Below are positions 56,233 through 64,000 of a stretch of DNA of 64,000 nucleotides, one piece after another. Made by a program: the position numbers and the translations under genes. Numbering within the stretch: the first letter of the stretch is position 1; every line of letters begins with the position of its first letter. The notes beneath the pieces were generated by a model. It worked only from the letters and a program-made list of their open reading frames with translations, made no database searches and had not been told where the DNA came from. The stretch is from Mycolicibacterium sp. J2 (GTDB lineage: Bacteria > Actinomycetota > Actinomycetes > Mycobacteriales > Mycobacteriaceae), in assembly GCF_026240945.1 (NCBI RefSeq), contig NZ_JAPFPY010000009.1, forward strand, positions 1 through 64,000, given 5' to 3'.

Positions 56233-57435
56233 TCAGGTGGGGCGCACCTGCCGCAGCACCTCAGCGGCCTCGGATTGGTAGGCGTGCTCGGCCCAGCCCA
56301 GCGGGGTGGCGTCGAAACGCAGATCGGTGACGTCAGGGTCCGCGCCGGCCGCGAGCAGGCGCCGGATCAGCTCCACGTCGCCCGCCCACGCTGCATGGTG
56401 CAGCGGGGTGGCCCCTTCGGCATCACGCAGGTTGGGGGCGGCGGGGAATGTCACCGGCCGTAACCGCGCGCCGGAAGTGTCGATCCCATGCCGGGCGAGC
56501 AACGCCAGCCGCTCGGCGAAGCCGTGTTCGGCGGCCCAGTGCACCTGACGCCGCCACATCTGCTCGCGGGTCTCCATCGCCTCACCGAGTCGGTGTTCCC
56601 ACCGACTGGGTCCGACATCGGCCAGCCCGTGGGCGAACAGCAGCCGCAGGTGTGAATCGTCGGCACCGAACATCCGGTTGTACAGCGTCTGCTGATCGGC
56701 CGGGTGCGCCCCGCGCTCCAGCAGCAGGGCGGCCAGCTCGTCGGCGTCCGGGTGGCGGGGCTGCCGGCGCGGCCCCTGCTCGCCCTCGCCGAACACCCCG
56801 GTCAACACGGTGAACGGGGTGGACATCCCACACCACAGGTAGCCGTCGTCGGGGTCGGCGCCGGCATCGAGCAGGACGCGGGCGGTGGCCAGGGCATCGC
56901 CGGGTACTCGGCTGTACGCCACGTAGAGCAACGGTGACCACCGGTACGGGCCGCCGCGCGCGGCTGCCGATTCGGTGCGCAGGTGCTGCCTGACGGCGTC
57001 CGGGTCGGCGGCCGCGGCGGCCGACCAGATATGTCTGCCCACCAGATCCGGCTGTGCGGCCAGCAGGTCGGCGGCGGCCTGCCGGCGCGGTGGGGCGTCG
57101 GCGTGGTCGTAGCGCAAGACGGCCAGGGCGCAGAACCGGTCCTGTGGCGTCAGGGCGTCTTCGTCCACACCGTCGGGGTCGATGCTGAGGCCGGCGGCCG
57201 TGCGCAGGTAACTCACCAGCACCGGCCATCCGGTGAAGCCGTACTGCCGCGCGACTGTCAGCTGTGCATCGTGGAGCGCGAAAGCCTCTCGGCCCAGCGC
57301 TGTTTCGGGCCGGGGGTGGTAGTTGCGCACCGTCGCACAGGCGTCCGCGGCGCCGGCGCGCACGGCCCGTTGCAGCGTGCGGGCGTCGGCCCGCAGCCGA
57401 ACGAGTGACGGATTGGTGGGCAGCGTGCTGGCCAT
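56233..57435 (-). CDS. Ankyrin-repeat protein
   Basis: A 400-residue cytoplasmic protein. Ankyrin-like units are visible at about 200-225 (LLYVAYSRVPGDALATARVLLDAGADPDD in parts) and clearly near the C-terminus (EGATPLHHAAWAGDVELIRRLLAAGADPDVTD). The N-terminal region, with RALGREAFALHDAQLTVARQYGF-like sequence, matches a common actinobacterial ankyrin family. A binding partner is not known. ATG 57435 follows GAGAGGAGG with good spacing. It is divergent from the metallo-beta-lactamase-fold gene. Confidence 0.85.
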   Translation of the reverse strand: MASTLPTNPSLVRLRADARTLQRAVRAGAADACATVRNYHPRPETALGREAFALHDAQLTVARQYGFTGWPVLVSYLRTAAGLSIDPDGVDEDALTPQDRFCALAVLRYDHADAPPRRQAAADLLAAQPDLVGRHIWSAAAAADPDAVRQHLRTESAAARGGPYRWSPLLYVAYSRVPGDALATARVLLDAGADPDDGYLWCGMSTPFTVLTGVFGEGEQGPRRQPRHPDADELAALLLERGAHPADQQTLYNRMFGADDSHLRLLFAHGLADVGPSRWEHRLGEAMETREQMWRRQVHWAAEHGFAERLALLARHGIDTSGARLRPVTFPAAPNLRDAEGATPLHHAAWAGDVELIRRLLAAGADPDVTDLRFDATPLGWAEHAYQSEAAEVLRQVRPT

Positions 57436-57596
57436 GACGGCCTCCTCTCGAGTGCCCGGCGTCCGCGAAGTCGGGCCGAGAAGAGGTCGGTCCTCGAGGG
57501 GTACTGCTGCAGGGGGGCTGGGCCCCTTCGAGCGGACATCGGGCGGTCCTGCGCGCCTGCACCGCAACCTACCCGACTTCGCCGTACCGTCAAGGC

Positions 57597-58562
57597 ATGG
57601 CCGACGATGGTTCGACTGCCGGCACCGCCGGCGGTGGTTCGACTGCCGGCACCGCCGGCGGTGGTTCGACTGCCGGCGCCGCCGGCGGGCATGTTCGCCT
57701 CGGGACGGCCGTGCTCACCCGCGTGGTGGAGACCATGTTCGAACCGTCGGCCGCAGTCTTCGGCCGGACACCGGCGCAGGCATGGACCGACAACGCCCAC
57801 CTGCTGGTGCCGACGTTCTACCGGCCCGACACCCAGAAGTGGCGGGTGTCGGTGCAGTCCTGGGTGATCGATGTCGACGGGCTGCGGATCGTGGTGGACA
57901 CCGGCGTGGGCAACGGCCGCCGCCGGACCATCCCGGTGCTGGATCGACTGGACACCGATTTCCCGGCCGCATTGGTCCGCGCGGGCGTCACCCCGGACAG
58001 TGTCGACGTCGTGGTCAACACGCATCTGCACGGCGATCACGTCGGTTGGAATACCTGGCGCCGCGACGATGCCTGGGTACCGTTCTTCCCCAATGCCCGA
58101 TACCTGTTCCCGGAGGCCGATTTCCGGTTCTTCGAACCCGGCGGCGCCGGCTACGACGAGGCCACCGCGCTGGTGTTCGACGACAGCATCGCTCCGGTGC
58201 ATGCGGCCGGGCACGTCGAAATGTTCAGCGGCGATTACCAATTGAGCGAATCGGTGTGGTTACGGCCGGCGCCGGGGCACACCCCGGGCTCCTCGGTGCT
58301 CTGGCTGGACGCGGGCAAGCCGGCGGTGTTCGTCGGGGATCTCACCCACTGCCCCATCCAGATCCCCCGGCCCGACGACGCGTGCGCTTTCGACGTGGAC
58401 GGTCCGGTGGCCGCGGCCACGCGACGACGAATCTTCACCGAAGCGGCCCGTCGGCGGGCCGCCGTGGTGCCCGCGCACTATCCCGGGCATGGCGGCGCGA
58501 CCATCGTCGCCCGCGGGGACGGTTTCATGGTCGATGACTGGCTGGACCTGGACCCGATCTGA
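57597..58562 (+). CDS. Metallo-beta-lactamase-fold hydrolase with repetitive N-terminus
   Basis: A 321-residue protein. The metal site NTHLHGDHVGW is at about residue 140, followed by a histidine in APGHTPGS and FVGDLTHCPIQ with the bridging Asp; AHYPGHGG closes the site. The pattern matches the lactonase/AttM-like or alkylsulfatase-distant group; the substrate is unknown. The first about 32 residues are three copies of GGSTAGTAG encoded by 27-bp repeats, unlike relatives, so the real start could be downstream of them. The 3' end overlaps ctpC by 38 bp on the other strand. Confidence 0.82.
   Translation: MADDGSTAGTAGGGSTAGTAGGGSTAGAAGGHVRLGTAVLTRVVETMFEPSAAVFGRTPAQAWTDNAHLLVPTFYRPDTQKWRVSVQSWVIDVDGLRIVVDTGVGNGRRRTIPVLDRLDTDFPAALVRAGVTPDSVDVVVNTHLHGDHVGWNTWRRDDAWVPFFPNARYLFPEADFRFFEPGGAGYDEATALVFDDSIAPVHAAGHVEMFSGDYQLSESVWLRPAPGHTPGSSVLWLDAGKPAVFVGDLTHCPIQIPRPDDACAFDVDGPVAAATRRRIFTEAARRRAAVVPAHYPGHGGATIVARGDGFMVDDWLDLDPI
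57609..57689. repeat. Three in-frame copies of a 27-bp tandem repeat
   Basis: Units at 57609-57635, 57636-57662 and 57663-57689; the first two are identical and the third differs at two positions. The unit length is a multiple of three, so copy-number change would not break the frame. Confidence 0.9.
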
Positions 58563-60696
58563 CCGCGCTGAGTTCGGCCCGGATCAGTCGGGAACTGTTC
58601 GCCACCACCGCGACCGAGGACGCGTTGTGCAGCACTGCGGCCAGCACGGGCGACAACGCGCCGCCCGCACCGATGGCCAGGCCGATCGCGTTGACGGCGA
58701 TGGACATCGCGTAGTTCTGCCTGATGACGGTCACCGCGGCGGCGCCCAGCGAGCGCACGTCCAATAGTCGGCGCAGGTCGTCACTGGCCAACGCCACGTC
58801 CGCGGTCTCGACGGCCACGTCCGTGCCGCCGAGGCCCATCGCCACGCCGATATCGGCGGCCGCCAGCGCGGGTGCGTCGTTGACGCCGTCACCGACCATG
58901 GCCACCACGTGGCCGCCCGCACGCAATTCGCGCACCACCTCAAGCTTGTCCTCGGGCAGTACCTCGGCGCGCCATTCGGTGATACCGAGCTCCTCGGCGA
59001 CGGCGCGGGCCGTCTCCTGATGGTCACCGGTGAGCATCACGATCCGGCGCACGCCCGCCGCGCGCAGCGCCGCCAGCACCTCGGTCGCCTCGGGGCGCAC
59101 CTCGTCGCGCAGGCTGATCAATCCGACCAGCACACCGTCCACGGCCAACAGCAGCGGTGTCTCGGCCTGCCGCTGCAGCCGCGTCACCCATTCGGTGGCC
59201 TTCGTGGTGACCCGCACCTTCTCCTGCCGCAGCAGCGCCGGGCTACCCAGCAGCAGGGTTCGTCCGTCGGCGCGGGTCCGCATACCCAATCCGACCAGCA
59301 CCTCGCATTCCTCGTGCGGCGGGATGACGATGTGACGCTCTTCGGTCGAGCGAATAACGGCCTGAGCGAGCGGATGCCTGGCGTGGATCTCCGAACTGGC
59401 CGCATAGGCGAGCACCTCGTCGGGCTGCCAATCCTTCTTGAAGGCAATGACATTGGTCACCACGGGCCGGCCGACGGTCAAGGTTCCGGTCTTGTCGAAC
59501 ACCACCGCGTCGACCTGACCGGCCCGTTCCAGGTGCGAGCCACCCTTGACCAGGATGCCGCGCCGGGCACCGTTGCCGATGGCCGCACTGATGGCCGTCG
59601 GGGTGGCCAGGCCCACCGCGCAGGGGCACGCCACCAGCAGCATGGTCATGGCACGGCGGACATCCCGGCTGAGCACCAACGTCACGCCGGCCAACAGGAA
59701 CGAGGCCGGGACGAACCGCCGCGAGAAGGTTTCGCCGACGGTCTGGATGGGCGCCCGGTCGTGCTGGGCCTCCTCGACCCGCGCGATGATGCGGCCGATT
59801 GCGGTCTGCGGTCCCACCGCGGTGGCACGGACCACGATCCGCCCCTGCATCACGACGGATCCGGCGTGCACCGGCTCACCGGCGCGGGTGGTGACCGGCA
59901 ACGTTTCACCCGTGATCGCCGACTGGTCGATCACGGCGTCGCCGTCGACGATCTGTCCGTCGACCGGCACCGCGACCCGCTCGTGTACGACGACCTCGTC
60001 ACCGACGGCGAGAGTATCGATGGCGACCTGGACCTCGGTGCCGTCGGCCAGCCGGATCCAGGCGGTGTCCTGGTTCCCGGTGAGCAGATCGGCGATGGCC
60101 CGTCGGGTCCGGCGCAGCGTCAGATCCTGAAGGTACTCACCGATATTCAGCAACCACAGCACGGTCAGCGCCACCACGTGCTCGCGGAGCACCAGGCTCG
60201 CGACGGTGGCCGCCGACACCAGCACGTCGGTGCCCATGCCGCGCCCGCCCCGCAGTGCGCGCAGCGCCCCGCGCAGGAACGGATAGCCGGTGACGATGGT
60301 GACCGCGGTCGCGAACAGCCTGGTGGTCGGACCGAGGATCGGTGGACGCGCCAGCACATACCGCCGGATCCCCAATACCGCGAGAGCCGCGCCGCCCAGG
60401 CCCATCCGCATGATGTCCCCGTTGCGCACATCGGCGGAATGCGGGGCTCGGGTCGGCACCGTGGACTTCGGCATGGCCAGCGCCTCGCCGACCGCCGCCA
60501 GCAGCGCGCCGACGTCGGCACGAGCCGGCGAATACCAGATCACCACCGCGCCAGTCCGCGGATAGGCGTGTACCGCACGCACCCCCGGCACACGCAGCAC
60601 GGTGTCCTCGATCAGGACCGCACGCGGGATCTCGTTACGAAAGTCTTGGGCTTGCAACCGGACCCGGCCCGCCGCGGCCGATATGACGGTGGGCAT
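58525..60696 (-). CDS. ctpC: Metal-cation-transporting P-type ATPase CtpC (zinc efflux)
   Basis: Pumps zinc (earlier proposed manganese) out of the cytoplasm. The 723-residue P1B ATPase has an N-terminal soluble domain (VRAVHAYPRTGAVVIWYSP), eight membrane helices, the TGE actuator motif in SAITGETLPV, the membrane CPC in VACPCAVGLATPT, the phosphorylation site DKTGTLTVG, HP in RHPLAQAV and MVGDGVNDAPALA. It is nearly collinear with Rv3270 throughout. ATG 60696 gives a length close to the M. tuberculosis protein. It lies 10 bp after the PacL1-like gene and is probably co-regulated with it. Confidence 0.94.
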   Translation of the reverse strand: MPTVISAAAGRVRLQAQDFRNEIPRAVLIEDTVLRVPGVRAVHAYPRTGAVVIWYSPARADVGALLAAVGEALAMPKSTVPTRAPHSADVRNGDIMRMGLGGAALAVLGIRRYVLARPPILGPTTRLFATAVTIVTGYPFLRGALRALRGGRGMGTDVLVSAATVASLVLREHVVALTVLWLLNIGEYLQDLTLRRTRRAIADLLTGNQDTAWIRLADGTEVQVAIDTLAVGDEVVVHERVAVPVDGQIVDGDAVIDQSAITGETLPVTTRAGEPVHAGSVVMQGRIVVRATAVGPQTAIGRIIARVEEAQHDRAPIQTVGETFSRRFVPASFLLAGVTLVLSRDVRRAMTMLLVACPCAVGLATPTAISAAIGNGARRGILVKGGSHLERAGQVDAVVFDKTGTLTVGRPVVTNVIAFKKDWQPDEVLAYAASSEIHARHPLAQAVIRSTEERHIVIPPHEECEVLVGLGMRTRADGRTLLLGSPALLRQEKVRVTTKATEWVTRLQRQAETPLLLAVDGVLVGLISLRDEVRPEATEVLAALRAAGVRRIVMLTGDHQETARAVAEELGITEWRAEVLPEDKLEVVRELRAGGHVVAMVGDGVNDAPALAAADIGVAMGLGGTDVAVETADVALASDDLRRLLDVRSLGAAAVTVIRQNYAMSIAVNAIGLAIGAGGALSPVLAAVLHNASSVAVVANSSRLIRAELSAVRSGPGPASHRP

Positions 60697-60706
60697 GACG
60701 GGAGCC

Positions 60707-60985
60707 TCAGTGCTCGTGGTCGTGTGCGGCGACCGCGGGTGGCGGCGCCTCCTCACCGATGCGTTCGCGTGCCTCGGCGACCACGTCCCCGACGGCCAGG
60801 CGGGCGCGCTCGGCGCGCTCTTCTGCCTTGCGCACCCCACGCAGACCCCAGGCGGTCATCGTCACGGTGGCTTCCCGTGCGGGCAGCTTGGCCGCGGTCT
60901 TACGTAGCGCCTCGTACGCGGCCACGCCGACCGCACCGGTCACCACCGTGGACGCGGCCTTTGCCGCCAATCCCTGCCACACCAT
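60707..60985 (-). CDS. pacL1: PacL1-like DUF1490 metal-efflux platform protein
   Basis: A 92-residue protein. An N-terminal hydrophobic segment (AASTVVTGAVGVAAYEAL) is followed by a charged, Glu/Ala-rich helix and a His/Asp-rich end (AHDHEH), comparable to the zinc-binding C-terminus of Rv3269/PacL1. PacL1 clusters with CtpC in membrane platforms and supports zinc export. Its position directly upstream of ctpC matches. ATG 60985 was chosen; a TTG at 61000 would overlap the candidate operator. Confidence 0.85.
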   Translation of the reverse strand: MVWQGLAAKAASTVVTGAVGVAAYEALRKTAAKLPAREATVTMTAWGLRGVRKAEERAERARLAVGDVVAEARERIGEEAPPPAVAAHDHEH

Positions 60986-60995
60986 GAGCCCTTTC

Positions 60996-61014
60996 GACAA
61001 TGGTTTTCATTATC
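60996..61014. promoter_or_regulatory. Candidate metalloregulator operator upstream of pacL1-ctpC
   Basis: A 19-bp inverted repeat, GACAATG-N5-CATTATC, with 6 of 7 pairs matching. It sits 11 bp upstream of the pacL1 start in an unusually AT-rich patch. The shape resembles Fur/Zur- or SmtB-type sites; the regulator is unknown. Confidence 0.45.
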
Positions 61015-61059
61015 TCGGGCGAGAGTACCGATCCGCCGGAAGTTTGTCGACGCCACCCC

Positions 61060-62061
61060 CTAGTGCGGCGGCCCCAGGTACGGAAAGACATCCAGGGTGT
61101 CGGTGTGCGGATGCAGCCCGCTCGGCGGGCACTCACCCTTGGTCAGCGAGGCCAGCCGGTAGTCGATGACGTCGTCGGTGAACACCCTGCCGTTCGGGTA
61201 CTTCGCAGGTTGAGCCGGGTTGTAGGTGAGCATGTCGGGCAGGATGCCCTCGGCGTCGATCGCGGCGACCGCCTCGTCGTGTGAGTAGCCGCCGGTGTGA
61301 CCGAGCAGGTGGACGAACTGCGCCAGCCAGCGCGTCCGGTCATGGACCGGTTCGCTGGCGTTGTACTCCTCCTTGGTCTCATCGGTGTTGAAGAAGCTGC
61401 TCACCGACGGGTGCCCGGCCCGATCCACGTGCACCAGTTCACCGTCGCGGCGCACGCTGCACCGGCCCCAGATCCTGATGTCCGGTGCGGCACCCAGCTT
61501 TACCGTCGGCAGCTCCAGTACCATCGAGCACACATTCGCGTCGATATTGGAATCGACACCTGTCCAGGGCGATTCGCCGCCGAGATGCGGTGCGGTGAAG
61601 TTCCGGCCGCCGGTGATGTCGAACAGGTTCTTGATCCCGTCGAAGTCGAAGAAGAACGCATCGCTGCGCGCCCCCGCGAAGAACAGGTATTCGCCCTCAC
61701 GGGCGATGACGGGCGCCTTGTCGAACGACACCGGTACGGCACCGAAGATCCTCTCGCCCAACGCTTCCGGTGATCGGGCCTGCGCGCCCACCGCGAGGTA
61801 GACATCCACCGTCTGGCGGCCCTGCGAGGGCTCGGAGAAGACGTAACTGAATGCGATGTCGTTGCGCAGGTCGCCGTCGTTGTCGATGGCGAGCCGGTAG
61901 ACGGCCTCAGGGTGTAGAGCGTCGGCATTGGGATTGGCGTTGAGGATGAGCACGGTATTGGCGGGGTTGGCCGGTGACTGGAACGCGTACAGATCGCACA
62001 GATCCAAGCGCTGGTCACCGAGTGGTGGGCCGAGGGACAGCCCGGTGAAGTGATTCGACAT
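61060..62061 (-). CDS. DUF4331-domain protein
   Basis: A 333-residue protein with no signal peptide in the chosen frame. It begins MSNHFTGLSLGPPLGDQRLDLCDLYAF in parts, with the D-x-D-L-Y-x-F pattern of DUF4331, then NTVLILNANPN, YRLAIDNDGD with NDIAFSYVFSE, FFAGARSDAFFFD and the late VFTDDVIDYRLA. DUF4331 proteins are often secreted in other bacteria and are uncharacterised. ATG 62061 is used; the longer frame adds unrelated Arg-rich sequence. It ends 74 bp before the zinc operator region. Confidence 0.82.
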   Translation of the reverse strand: MSNHFTGLSLGPPLGDQRLDLCDLYAFQSPANPANTVLILNANPNADALHPEAVYRLAIDNDGDLRNDIAFSYVFSEPSQGRQTVDVYLAVGAQARSPEALGERIFGAVPVSFDKAPVIAREGEYLFFAGARSDAFFFDFDGIKNLFDITGGRNFTAPHLGGESPWTGVDSNIDANVCSMVLELPTVKLGAAPDIRIWGRCSVRRDGELVHVDRAGHPSVSSFFNTDETKEEYNASEPVHDRTRWLAQFVHLLGHTGGYSHDEAVAAIDAEGILPDMLTYNPAQPAKYPNGRVFTDDVIDYRLASLTKGECPPSGLHPHTDTLDVFPYLGPPH

Positions 62062-62105
62062 ATCGTCATCCAACTCCGGATCGGTGGCGGCCGCAGGATT
62101 TTGGG

Positions 62106-62531
62106 TCAGGGCCGTACGTAGATCACCCGGCTGCCGAACACGATGTCCTGCAAGGACCTTCGCCGCCGATCCACGGCCACCCACAACAACCCGACGGGCA
62201 GCAACACACAGCCGACGGCGCGCAACAACGCGACCGCGGGTGTCAGCCGGTTCCCGCGGCGCCCAGTTACCCGTAACCCCATGGTCACCGACCCCACCGT
62301 GCAGCCCGAGACCACCCAGCACGCGGCCAGGTAACAGACGGCGACGACGAACAACACCGCGGTGGAGAACACCGCGCCGACGGTGGGCACCCGGAACGCG
62401 GCGGGATGGAACATCAACCGGGTAAGCAGCAGGCCGAGATAGATCGCCGCCATCGCGATCCCGACCACCACCAAGTCGATGACGGCGGCGATACCGCGGC
62501 TGACGACACCCGCGGTGCGGGGATCAGACAC
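62106..62531 (-). CDS. RDD-family membrane protein (second in window)
   Basis: A 141-residue protein with three to four membrane helices. The RDD hallmark appears as SRGIAAVIDLVVVG; CTVGSVTMGLRVT and LLRAVGCVLLPVGLLW follow, and the end is DIVFGSRVIY, all typical. GTG 62531 overlaps the upstream stop by 8 bp, so translation is coupled. Role unknown; it shares only the family pattern with the RDD protein at 5923. Confidence 0.83.
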   Translation of the reverse strand: MSDPRTAGVVSRGIAAVIDLVVVGIAMAAIYLGLLLTRLMFHPAAFRVPTVGAVFSTAVLFVVAVCYLAACWVVSGCTVGSVTMGLRVTGRRGNRLTPAVALLRAVGCVLLPVGLLWVAVDRRRRSLQDIVFGSRVIYVRP

Positions 62532-62961
62532 GCCCGCGGCCCAACAGCCGGTCGACGAATCCGGCCACCAGGTCGTCGGCTCGCTCCCCCTGGCTGCGCA
62601 CATCGGTCATCACCTCGGCGGTGACGGACTCGGTGGACTGCCGGATGATGGCCTGCAGGTCGATCCCCTCGACGACCTCATTGGCCAGTGCCACCAGATC
62701 CACCCTGCGCCGCACCAGTTCGTCGAGATCGAGTTCGTCGAGCACCCGTTCGACCAACTGCACGGCGACGGCGACGATCACCGTCGTCACCGGTTCGATG
62801 ACCCGCTCACCGCGGGCGGTCAGGCCGGCGCGGGTCTGGTGCAACACCCGGCCGAGCACCGGCAGCCGCTCGGCGCCCCGGTACACCGCGACAACCCCGC
62901 CCACCGCGGCGGCGGCCATCCCGGCGGCGAGTGTCACTGTCGGTGGCGACTCATCGGCCAT
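62524..62961 (-). CDS. Uncharacterised actinobacterial membrane-associated protein
   Basis: A 145-residue protein. A weakly hydrophobic N-terminal segment (TLAAGMAAAAVGGVVAVY) precedes a helical region with the repeated Val/Leu/Asp pattern VERVLDELDLDELVRRRVDL, and a C-terminal helix ending FVDRLLGRG. I recognise the layout as common beside RDD genes in actinobacteria but know no function. ATG 62961 shares a base with the kinase stop, so kinase, this gene and the RDD gene form one operon. Confidence 0.75.
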   Translation of the reverse strand: MADESPPTVTLAAGMAAAAVGGVVAVYRGAERLPVLGRVLHQTRAGLTARGERVIEPVTTVIVAVAVQLVERVLDELDLDELVRRRVDLVALANEVVEGIDLQAIIRQSTESVTAEVMTDVRSQGERADDLVAGFVDRLLGRGRV

Positions 62962-64000
62962 CAGGCTCCGCCGTTGCCGCGCATGATGTCCTCGAGGCAT
63001 TTCAGCCGGGTCTGATGGGTCTGGTCCACGCAGACCCGCACCGGTCCCTCGGTTTCGGGCGCATAGGTCTGCTCCCCCTCGCTGGGCGTGGCGGCCGGCG
63101 CAGACGGCTGCGTCACCTGCTGGCTCAGCGACCAGATGGTGCTGCCCGAATTCGGCATCTGGGCGCAGTAGGCAGGCGCCCCGGACTCCGCGACGCCCGC
63201 CGCGCCCAGGGTCGCGCAGTCGGCACCGATCACGACCACCGGGACCGATGGAGCCTGGCCGGGCGGCGGGGCCTGCGGCGGCGGTGCCGGGGTCGCCGTC
63301 GGTTTGGCCTGCTGAGTGGGCGGCGCACTGCCGGAGCCGCCGAACGCGCCGAACGCGAACGCCACCGCAGCCACGACGATGGCGACGAGCACGACCACGG
63401 CGGGAATCAACAGTCTGGGGCGGGATCTGGTGGGCGCGGTGTGCGCTTTGGCGTGGCGCGGCCCCGACGCTGACACGGCGAGCATGGTGGCGTCGGACCC
63501 CGGCGTGCCGATGCGGTGTTCGAGGGCTCGGACGAAGTCCATACACCGGCCGTACCGCTGCGCCGGGTCCTTGGCCAGCGCCCGGTCGAAAACCGGCCCC
63601 AGACTGGATAGTTCGGGCCGCCGGGCACCGATGGGTGGTGGGCTCGCGGTCAGATGCTGGCTGATCACCACCGCCGGGTTGGAGTGCTGGAACGGCGGCG
63701 CCCCGGTGAGCAGCTGGTAGGCCGTGGCGGCCAGCGCGTACTGGTCGGCCCGGCCGTCGATCTCGGCTCCGGTCAGCTGCTCGGGCGCCGCGTACGCCAC
63801 CGTGCCGACGGTCATGTTGGTGCCGGTCAGATTACTGGTCTCACCGGTACGACGCGCGATACCGAAGTCCGCCAACAGGATTCGCTCATCGAGTGTACCG
63901 GGATTGGAGATAAGGATGTTGGCCGGCTTGACGTCGCGGTGCAGCAGCCCCTTCTGGTGGGCGTAATCCAACGCCTCGGCGACCGCGGTGACGATGCGCA
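62961..64000 (-). CDS. Membrane Ser/Thr protein kinase, C-terminal part (5' end outside window)
   Basis: The frame is open to the window edge. The visible part begins in the kinase domain with ALDYAHQKGLLHRDVKPANIL (catalytic HRD and Asn), then LLADFGIARR, the activation loop and APEQL, and DQYALAATAYQLLTG. A membrane helix (LLIPAVVVLVAIVVAAVAF) at about 225 residues into the visible part is followed by a Pro-rich linker and a small extracytoplasmic domain with four cysteines. This is the mycobacterial Pkn layout; it is not assigned to a specific Pkn. Confidence 0.9.
   Translation of the reverse strand, partial: RIVTAVAEALDYAHQKGLLHRDVKPANILISNPGTLDERILLADFGIARRTGETSNLTGTNMTVGTVAYAAPEQLTGAEIDGRADQYALAATAYQLLTGAPPFQHSNPAVVISQHLTASPPPIGARRPELSSLGPVFDRALAKDPAQRYGRCMDFVRALEHRIGTPGSDATMLAVSASGPRHAKAHTAPTRSRPRLLIPAVVVLVAIVVAAVAFAFGAFGGSGSAPPTQQAKPTATPAPPPQAPPPGQAPSVPVVVIGADCATLGAAGVAESGAPAYCAQMPNSGSTIWSLSQQVTQPSAPAATPSEGEQTYAPETEGPVRVCVDQTHQTRLKCLEDIMRGNGGA

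Overview
The window comes from a high-GC mycobacterium, most likely a Mycolicibacterium-type species. It carries the complete galactan-export and arabinan-synthesis block (Wzm/Wzt, GlfT1, DprE1/DprE2, AftA, EmbC/EmbA/EmbB), the 19 kDa lipoprotein LpqH, the proteasome activator Bpa and a CtpC zinc pump. Most genes correspond to the M. tuberculosis Rv3752c-Rv3795 interval. That assignment rests on remembered family sequences, because no search was run.

Layout: 1-962 holds the end of an IS21-type element next to a decapitated gene for a small secreted protein. 981-6400 holds tgt, two LpqH-type lipoproteins, a DUF732 protein, a secreted hydrolase and an RDD protein. 6400-13200 holds tRNA-Ser(CGA), tadA with its partner, tyrA, and a proVWZX-type osmolyte importer. 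13197-18100 is a lipid-catabolic stretch (APH-like kinase, phosphatase, SDR, alkyl sulfatase, phosphoesterase). 18101-25888 holds three tRNAs, an aromatic aminotransferase, EchA21, a DUF4185/GH183 protein (a family with endo-D-arabinanase members), Kup and a hydrolase. 25908-28633 holds MarR, a quinone reductase and an aminotransferase-like protein lacking its PLP lysine.

28745-44932 is the cell-wall core: a GT-C transferase (Rv3779 type), Bpa, the galactan ABC exporter with GlfT1, four accessory genes, the GtrA-like Rv3789 homologue, the DprE1/DprE2 epimerase, AftA and EmbC. DprE1 carries alanine at the position of the benzothiazinone target Cys387.

embC is then separated from embA by about 4.8 kb (44933-49720). 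The insert holds a DUF7159 membrane protein, a Tat-exported cholesterol-oxidase-like flavoprotein and a divergent AlkB-type monooxygenase. embA and embB follow as an overlapping pair. The rest (56233-64000) holds an ankyrin protein, a metallo-beta-lactamase-fold hydrolase with an in-frame tandem repeat, the PacL1/CtpC zinc-efflux pair with a candidate operator, a DUF4331 protein, an RDD protein, a small membrane-associated protein and the C-terminal part of a Ser/Thr kinase.

The observations most worth checking are the split emb locus with its sterol-oxidase/AlkB cargo, the DprE1 alanine, the altered catalytic residues in the sterol oxidase and in the class V aminotransferase homologue, the divergent Tgt pocket, and the GH183-family gene in the same window as the arabinan polymerases.
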